The translations under genes and the position numbers were made by a program. The notes under the pieces were generated by a model. That model ran no database searches, was not told the DNA's origin, and saw only the letters and a list, made by a program, of their open reading frames with translations. This document shows, piece after piece, positions 58,925-64,000 of a stretch of 64,000 nucleotides of DNA. The stretch is from Hymenobacter puniceus (lineage in GTDB: Bacteria; Bacteroidota; Bacteroidia; Cytophagales; Hymenobacteraceae), in NCBI RefSeq assembly GCF_014333525.1, contig NZ_JACSCX010000003.1, positions 744,001-808,000 of the forward strand, read 5' to 3'. How positions within the stretch are numbered: position 1 is the first letter of the stretch; every line of letters starts with the position of its first letter.

Positions 58925-59638
58925 TCACTTGCTATAGTTCTGCAAGATTTCTCGCAGATCATCTAAACGACGTGACACAGGCGCTAGAACATCATGCGAC
59001 ACCGGCACTTCAGCTCCGTAGCGTGTATTGACGTAGCGCACCAACGCAACCAGTGCGTGTATCTCCTCGACCAATCGCCGCTGGTTGTCTTTCCAACAAT
59101 CTTCCCCTAGCTCAGTGCTTACAAGGCAAAAATGCCGAACAGCAATGGTCTGCGCCACCAAACCAGCCAATTGATTAAGCATCTGCTGTTCTTCCTCGCT
59201 GAATGAGCGTGGATTTCTATCTATGACGCATAGCGTGCCTATGCTACGCTGATCAGGCATCCGCAACAGGGCACCGGCATAGAAGCGCAGGTTATTCAGC
59301 TGGGCAGCCTTCTTAATTTCGTTGGTAACCGGAAGCTGGATTTCTTTTTCTATATCCTGCACCACCACCGCCTTGTCCTGCTGAATGGCGAGCGAACAAA
59401 GCGCTTCCACTCTAGGCTGGGATGTCAAACCTTGTAGCCCAGCACTTGCTTTGTACTCTACCTGGTCTTCATCTACCAAGCTGATCAGGGAGATAGGCAA
59501 ACTGAAAATACGAGCCGTCAGATTCACAAATTCATCGAAAATCTGCTCGTTCAACGAGTTTAGAATGTCATAATAGCGGAGGGTGCGCAAACGCTCCACT
59601 TCCTCATTAGCTAAGATGAATGCCGGAGTTGTTGTCAT
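58925..59638 (-). CDS. GAF domain protein
   Basis: The 237-residue protein has one GAF domain (about 15-165; RLRTLRYYDILNSLNEQIFD, then SLISLVDEDQVEYKASAG and GTLCVIDRNPRSFSEEE), which binds small ligands or chromophores in signalling. The C-terminal helices (about 175-237) have no kinase or output motif. GAF-only proteins often modulate sensor kinases; the PAS kinase gene lies upstream on the same strand, 316 bases away, so they may cooperate (inference). Confidence 0.85.
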   Translation of the reverse strand: MTTTPAFILANEEVERLRTLRYYDILNSLNEQIFDEFVNLTARIFSLPISLISLVDEDQVEYKASAGLQGLTSQPRVEALCSLAIQQDKAVVVQDIEKEIQLPVTNEIKKAAQLNNLRFYAGALLRMPDQRSIGTLCVIDRNPRSFSEEEQQMLNQLAGLVAQTIAVRHFCLVSTELGEDCWKDNQRRLVEEIHALVALVRYVNTRYGAEVPVSHDVLAPVSRRLDDLREILQNYSK

Positions 59639-59954
59639 GAATTAGAAGAGGCAAACAAAGTAGGTGAACGAAAAACACCTCCTAAACAAATATACATATT
59701 GATCAGATTAAGCAAAAAAACACCCTCGAAAAGTTATATTTTCCAGGACATTGGCTAGTGTAGCTAAACCGAGCGTTTTTTGGAATGATCATAAGTTGAG
59801 GAACCACACCCCCAACTGTATTTTCTTACCACTGATTCTGTGAACTAGTTTGTTAAATATTGCAGCAGATTACAAGCAGCGTCTTCATGAGCGACTAAGG
59901 ACAATGAGGCCCCAGATAGAGGGGCATAAGACGGAAACAACAGAAAGGCGCGCA
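59639..59954. other. AT-rich spacer between kinase and GAF genes
   Basis: No gene is supported. The stretch is clearly lower in GC than both neighbours and holds several A/T runs (for example near 59715-59745). No palindrome of the his-spacer type was found. Confidence 0.45.
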
Positions 59955-61568
59955 TCAGGCGCGGAACGCCACGATGAACGTGGTGCCCACACCTGGCTCA
60001 CTGCTCACGGCAATGGTGCCGCCCCCGTTCTCAATGAGTCGCTTGATCATGTAAAGCCCAACGCCCGACCCTTCGACGTGGGTGTGCAGGCGTTGAAATA
60101 CCTGAAACAAGCGCCCCTGCTGCGCTTGGTTTAAGCCCAGGCCATTATCCTGCACGGTCAGCGTTACCACCCCGGCCTGCTGCTCAGCTCGCACCCAGAT
60201 GTGGGCTGGCCGCTCAGGAGCACGGTATTTCACGGAGTTGCTGAGCAGGTTGTACACGATGGAGCGCAGGGTGGCCGGAATGAAATTGATCCGCAGCTCT
60301 GCCGGTATATGCAGGTGCACTGTGGCCTCGGCTGCCTTAATTTCGGCGGCCAGATCGTGGCATACAGCCTCCAGCAAGGGCTCCAGCATCACCGGTTGAG
60401 TCGGGCCTGCCTGGCTCTGCTGTAAGCGCACCAAGTCGGAGAGCTGCGTGATGGTGATGCGGAAGCGGCTGACCGTGTCCTGCAGCAAGCGTAGTGGCTC
60501 AGCCACCAGCTGCGTCTGTTGCACCTCGGCCGGCAGCACCTCGTGCAGGGTCAGCAACAGGCCCTCGATGTTGGTAATTGGCGCTTTGAGGTCGTGCGAG
60601 GCGGTGTAGACAAAGGTATCCAGGTCCGCGTTGGTGCGCTGCAAGTGGGCATTGCTCTCGCGCAGTTCCTGGGTGCGCTCCTGCACGCGGGTTTCCAGCG
60701 CCTGGTTGAGGTGCTCAACTTGCTGGCGGGCGCGCACCTGCTCGCTCACGTCGTACGTGAAGTCCATCACCCCGTCGATGTGGCCCTGCACATCGCGCAA
60801 CGGGTGTAAGGAGATATTTAGAAAGACCTGCACCGGCTGCCCGTTGCCGTGAAAGTCAAACCAGCCTTCCATTTCGCGCAGGTAGACCGGCTCCCCAGTT
60901 CGGTACACCTGATCAAATAAGGCCACAACCCCCAACTCGACGGATTCCGGGGTTCCCTCCCGAAATGGCCGGCCCAGGAAGGAGCGGTGCGGAAACAAGC
61001 TCTGGTAGGCGGGGTTAACGAACTGGTAGATGTGGTCTGGCCCCTGGTAAACGGCAATGTATGCGGGCATCTGCGTGAGCACCTCGCGGAAGCGTTGGCG
61101 CTGCTGCTCGGCCACGGCAAAAGCTTCTTGCTCAGCCTGCATGCAGGCCAGCAGCTGCCGCTCGGCCTGGCGGCTGGTGGTGATGTCCTGCACGGATTGA
61201 ATGATGCACTGCACCTGCCCCTGCGCATCAAGCACCGGCGTGTGGCGCGCCTGCCAGTAGCGCTCAACGAACTGGCCGGGCTGCGTGCGGTCGGGCACAT
61301 CGTAGTGCTGGGGCGCCATTTCGTGTGGCCGTTTTGTCGCCATCACCTGCTGCAGGGAGGCGCGTACGTTTGCTACGGCGTTGGCCTCGGGGGTTTGGGG
61401 ATTGTCGGGAAAGGCCTCGAAGATGAACTGTCCCACAATTGTATCTCGCTGGGTTAGGGTCGCGGCCAGGTAGTCATCGCTGGTACCCAGTATCACCCAG
61501 TCCGGAGACAGCAAGAGGGTAGCGCCGGGCTGAGCATTAAAGACAGACAGGAAGTCGAGTGCAGGCAT
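59955..61568 (-). CDS. PAS-domain sensor histidine kinase
   Basis: With the ATG at 61568 the protein has 537 residues. Two PAS-like domains (about 1-140, FLSVFNAQPGATLLLSPDWV; about 165-290, VLTQMPAYIAVYQGPDHIYQ) are followed by a coiled coil (ALETRVQERTQELRESNAHL), the HisKA helix with the phosphate-accepting His in TASHDLKAPITNIEG, and the HATPase with N box SIVYNLLSNSVKYR, DNGLGL and GSGVGLYMIKRL. No membrane span is seen, so it is cytoplasmic. A longer ORF from 61742 adds residues of doubtful character. No response regulator gene is adjacent. It sits downstream of a phage tail gene. Confidence 0.92.
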   Translation of the reverse strand: MPALDFLSVFNAQPGATLLLSPDWVILGTSDDYLAATLTQRDTIVGQFIFEAFPDNPQTPEANAVANVRASLQQVMATKRPHEMAPQHYDVPDRTQPGQFVERYWQARHTPVLDAQGQVQCIIQSVQDITTSRQAERQLLACMQAEQEAFAVAEQQRQRFREVLTQMPAYIAVYQGPDHIYQFVNPAYQSLFPHRSFLGRPFREGTPESVELGVVALFDQVYRTGEPVYLREMEGWFDFHGNGQPVQVFLNISLHPLRDVQGHIDGVMDFTYDVSEQVRARQQVEHLNQALETRVQERTQELRESNAHLQRTNADLDTFVYTASHDLKAPITNIEGLLLTLHEVLPAEVQQTQLVAEPLRLLQDTVSRFRITITQLSDLVRLQQSQAGPTQPVMLEPLLEAVCHDLAAEIKAAEATVHLHIPAELRINFIPATLRSIVYNLLSNSVKYRAPERPAHIWVRAEQQAGVVTLTVQDNGLGLNQAQQGRLFQVFQRLHTHVEGSGVGLYMIKRLIENGGGTIAVSSEPGVGTTFIVAFRA

Positions 61569-61750
61569 TAATTGGGCAATAAGAGCGGGATACAGGTCGA
61601 GGAAATACGCTTTGTGGACTAAAATCTCAACCAAGCTTATGGGTTTACCCCCGCCAGGGCACATCTGCCAAAGCAACCAGCTAAATAAATGAGCTTTACT
61701 GAAACGGGTGTTTACATAAGATGTTACAACCGGCATGTTCAAAACACCTC

Positions 61751-61794
61751 ATGCAAACGCGCCCGAAAAACAGTGTTTTCGGGCGCGTTTGCAT
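61751..61794. terminator. Hairpin with CCCGAAAA arms, right copy
   Basis: A perfect 19-bp stem (arms 61751-61769 and 61776-61794) with loop ACAGTG. It shares the core CCCGAAAAAC-R-GTGTTTTCGGG with the hairpin at 58797-58830. It lies between the tape-measure gene and the kinase gene. Confidence 0.8.
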
Positions 61795-61837
61795 GGGTAG
61801 CAATGCCACTTAAAAAAGTGTCATAATCAACACTTGA

Positions 61838-64000
61838 TTAATCAGTGACTGCGTTTTCCTGATTCACCTTCTTGTAGGTGTCGTAGGCTTGATCAAATTC
61901 GTAGAGCTGCTGCACCACGGTTAGCTCCCGGGCCCAGGTGTCCATGCGCTCGTCCTGCCGGCGCAGTCCCTCGACCAGTGTGCGTAGCAACGCCGTCATT
62001 TCCGATGACTCGCCGAGCAGCCCGGCGCCGGTTGGCGTGTGGCCGTCACCCTCAGTGGTTGGGCCGCCATCTCGAAAGCTGCCCCCACCACGCTGGCGCT
62101 TCTGCTCCAGCCACTGCTCGACCTGGATGACCTTAGGGTCCTGGCGCATCCATTCGGGAATCACATACTCATTCTCGTGCACCAGGCCCGCGACGGCAAA
62201 GCCCTCCTGATCCAGCAGCTTTCCGCTAAGGCCAATGCTGAGCTGGCTCAAGTCGAGCAGATTGCTGCCGTTGCGGCTGAGTGTGCGGCCGCCTTCGCGG
62301 AAGCCGGCCACTTTGGCCGTGGCCCCAGCAGCCCCAATGACTGCCAGCGCGTTGGTACCAATGGTATAGGCCACGCCCAGCGGCACGGTAACGGGCGGCG
62401 CGGAGGCGGATATCTTGGCCCCAGCCTCGCTGTTGGCGGCAATCTGCTTTTGCAGGCCGATGCCGATTTCGGTTAGCGCAATGGCTTTCTGAGCGGCGAC
62501 AGCGGCTTTGTAGATGAGCGACTTCTTGCCGAAGAAGTCGCCCAGCATGTTCACTTCGTCCGTGCCGATGATTTTCTTGGCCGCTGCGAGCCCCTTCTCA
62601 AACTTGAGCAGCCCATCCTGCTCGGCGCGCACCTTGGTGACGTGGTCGGCCTCGCCTTTGAGAATCTCAGCGTTTTTCTTTTTGGCCTCGGCCGACTCGG
62701 CCCCATACTTTTCCTTCAGAAACGCCAGCTCGCGCAGCGCAGCGCTTTGCTTGACCAGGTACACGGCGTCCTGAAAGGCTTGCTCGTCAATGACGCCGTT
62801 GGCCAGGTTTAACTCTAGCTGGGCCACCCGCTCGGCCGTGGCCGCCGCCTCGTCCGCCAGCTTCTGGTCGAGGGCCACCTGCTTTTCTTTCAGGTCCTCT
62901 TCGGCAAACTTTCCGGCCAGCTCACGCAGCTGCAGGTCACGCTCGGCAACAATGGCTTTCAGCCGCTCCGTATAGTCCAACTCCTGCCCGCTCAGCTGAT
63001 TGACCTTCTTCGTGGCCTCCTCGAAAATCTTCTCCCGCTGCAGCTGGCGGCGCTGCATCTCGTCGCTCAGGGCCTGGCCGTCGAGCCGGGCGTGCAGCGC
63101 CGAGCGCATTTCCAGCAACCCGCCCTCTTGCGCTACCCACTCCTTCAAATCGTTGAGCCGCTGCTGGTCCTTTTTCCTCTGACGAGCCTGGCGCTGGCGC
63201 TCCGCCGATTCCTCCTTCTTAGCGCGTTTAGCCGCTGCAGCCTCCGCCAGGCTATCGTCGCCTCCCTCCTCGCCGTTCGTGGCTGGGTCGGCCGCGGTAC
63301 CGCCGTTGGCGCTGCCGGCCTGCGCTTGGGCTTTACGCACGATGCGGTTGTCCTTGGCCCCTACATAGCCCTTGTAGAAGTTGTCAGCCGCGTGGTAGCC
63401 TGCCTTGTAGGTCAGGTCCGATACGCTGTCGAAAGTCTGCTTCAGCCCGGACTTGATTTTAGCGGTATCCAGCGTGAAGATGCCGACCAGCAGGTCACCT
63501 ACCCCGCCGAGCGTATCCCAGGCGGCCTTGGCTACGCCCTTAAATGTCTCGACCAAGCCCCCAACTACGCCGCGAAATACCTCACTCTTATTATAGAGCG
63601 AGATAAAGCCATCGACCAGGGCGTTGATGGTACCCACCGTCAGGCGTACGCCGGCCGTGAGGATGCTGAAAAGCCCAATCAGAAGTTTGGCCACAAAACC
63701 CACGGAGTCGCCCTTGTCAGAAACCAGGCCCAGGCTCTCGGCAACGTCGTAGAGGTTGTTGTAGAGGCGCGTGCCCTCTTGCCATAAGTCGGCGAAGATG
63801 TCGCGCACCGGCTGGGTTTTGTCCCAGAGTCGGCCCAGCCAGTCGGTGGCCTTGCTCAGCCCGTCCACGACGAAGCCACCGATGGTTTCCTTGGTGTCGG
63901 CAAACTGCATTTTCAGCGTACCCAGCGGCCCGGCAGCCTTGCGTGCGGCTTCAGCCGAGCCGCCAAATTCCTTGTTCAGCTCGCCCAGGATAATGCGCTG
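61838..64000 (-). CDS. Phage tail tape-measure protein, 5' partial
   Basis: The frame stays open to the right edge of the window, so the start lies outside. The visible 720 residues include LNKEFGGSAEAARKAAGPLG and KMQFADTKETIGGFVVDGL, the conserved tail tape-measure segment, then hydrophobic stretches (LLIGLFSILTAGVRLTVGTI), a long charged coiled coil (SAERQRQARQRKKDQQRLND), and a C-terminal part with VAGLVHENEYVIPEWMRQD, usual for phage tail tape measures. It would set tail length and help DNA passage. An internal ATG at 63910 is not the start, because the conserved motif begins before it. The next gene downstream is a sensor kinase rather than a tail-tip gene. Confidence 0.88.
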   Translation of the reverse strand, partial: QRIILGELNKEFGGSAEAARKAAGPLGTLKMQFADTKETIGGFVVDGLSKATDWLGRLWDKTQPVRDIFADLWQEGTRLYNNLYDVAESLGLVSDKGDSVGFVAKLLIGLFSILTAGVRLTVGTINALVDGFISLYNKSEVFRGVVGGLVETFKGVAKAAWDTLGGVGDLLVGIFTLDTAKIKSGLKQTFDSVSDLTYKAGYHAADNFYKGYVGAKDNRIVRKAQAQAGSANGGTAADPATNGEEGGDDSLAEAAAAKRAKKEESAERQRQARQRKKDQQRLNDLKEWVAQEGGLLEMRSALHARLDGQALSDEMQRRQLQREKIFEEATKKVNQLSGQELDYTERLKAIVAERDLQLRELAGKFAEEDLKEKQVALDQKLADEAAATAERVAQLELNLANGVIDEQAFQDAVYLVKQSAALRELAFLKEKYGAESAEAKKKNAEILKGEADHVTKVRAEQDGLLKFEKGLAAAKKIIGTDEVNMLGDFFGKKSLIYKAAVAAQKAIALTEIGIGLQKQIAANSEAGAKISASAPPVTVPLGVAYTIGTNALAVIGAAGATAKVAGFREGGRTLSRNGSNLLDLSQLSIGLSGKLLDQEGFAVAGLVHENEYVIPEWMRQDPKVIQVEQWLEQKRQRGGGSFRDGGPTTEGDGHTPTGAGLLGESSEMTALLRTLVEGLRRQDERMDTWARELTVVQQLYEFDQAYDTYKKVNQENAVTD

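Noticed and set aside
63910-64000. ATG at 63910 as the start of the tape-measure gene
   Set aside because: The conserved LNKEFGGSAEAARKAAG motif is in frame upstream of it, so the gene begins outside the window.

Overview
The window looks like chromosome of a GC-rich member of the Bacteroidota, most likely Hymenobacter or a close Cytophagales relative (inference). The signs are TonB-dependent receptors, a type IX secretion (T9SS) C-terminal domain on a subtilase, DUF2911, a short primary sigma factor without region 1.1, BshB1 of bacillithiol synthesis, a histone H1-like protein, and many Bacteroidota-type promoters (-33 TTTG / -7 TAnnTTTG) without clear Shine-Dalgarno sequences.

Layout. 1-3480: the 3' part of a secreted TPR protein, a gene-free stretch of about 1.2 kb, and an unrecognised protein with a proline-rich linker. 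3595-12368 (minus): a complete histidine operon hisG-hisD-hisC-(Imm50-like gene)-hisB-hisH-hisA-hisF-hisIE. A 41-codon leader ORF with six His codons in its last eleven codons, plus a hairpin over its stop codon, precedes hisG and looks like an attenuator. 12548-15180: DUF2911 protein, a Crp/Fnr regulator and a fatty-acid hydroxylase-family gene whose promoter carries an FNR-type palindrome. 15275-23903: TonB receptor coupled to rpe, zinc-ribbon protein, T9SS subtilase, lipoprotein, mnmA and a TrpF-like protein without catalytic residues. 23943-35660 (minus): a cluster read TPR protein, beta-barrel, HU/SPOR protein, ExbB, ExbD, TonB, FolC, TrmB; the middle genes probably form an energised envelope machine. 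35843-39355: frameshifted lipoprotein, small proteins, a RES/Xre toxin-antitoxin pair and an azoreductase. 40008-55475: mostly housekeeping genes (holA, tyrS, H1-like protein, an alpha-oxoamine synthase, accC, bshB1, a LysM/M23 peptidase, trxB, the primary sigma factor, pnp, rpsO, an LptF/G permease, a START-like protein).

55613-64000: a tRNA-Met(CAT) gene followed after about 80 bases by a tyrosine integrase, then small accessory genes, a serine resolvase, a GAF protein, a PAS histidine kinase and, at the right edge, a phage tail tape-measure protein. This is the left end of a prophage or prophage-derived island with signalling cargo; the other end lies outside the window.

A striking genome-scale pattern is that most intercistronic spacers, including nearly all in the his operon, hold an imperfect palindrome built from a short repeated word that differs from spacer to spacer (AGTTGTCAGTTG, GTCATGCTGAGC, GTCATCCTGAGC, TAATTAAGAATT, GGTGATGA, CTTGGGGACTT and others). 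All identifications come from reading the sequence and from memory of protein families; no database search was run.
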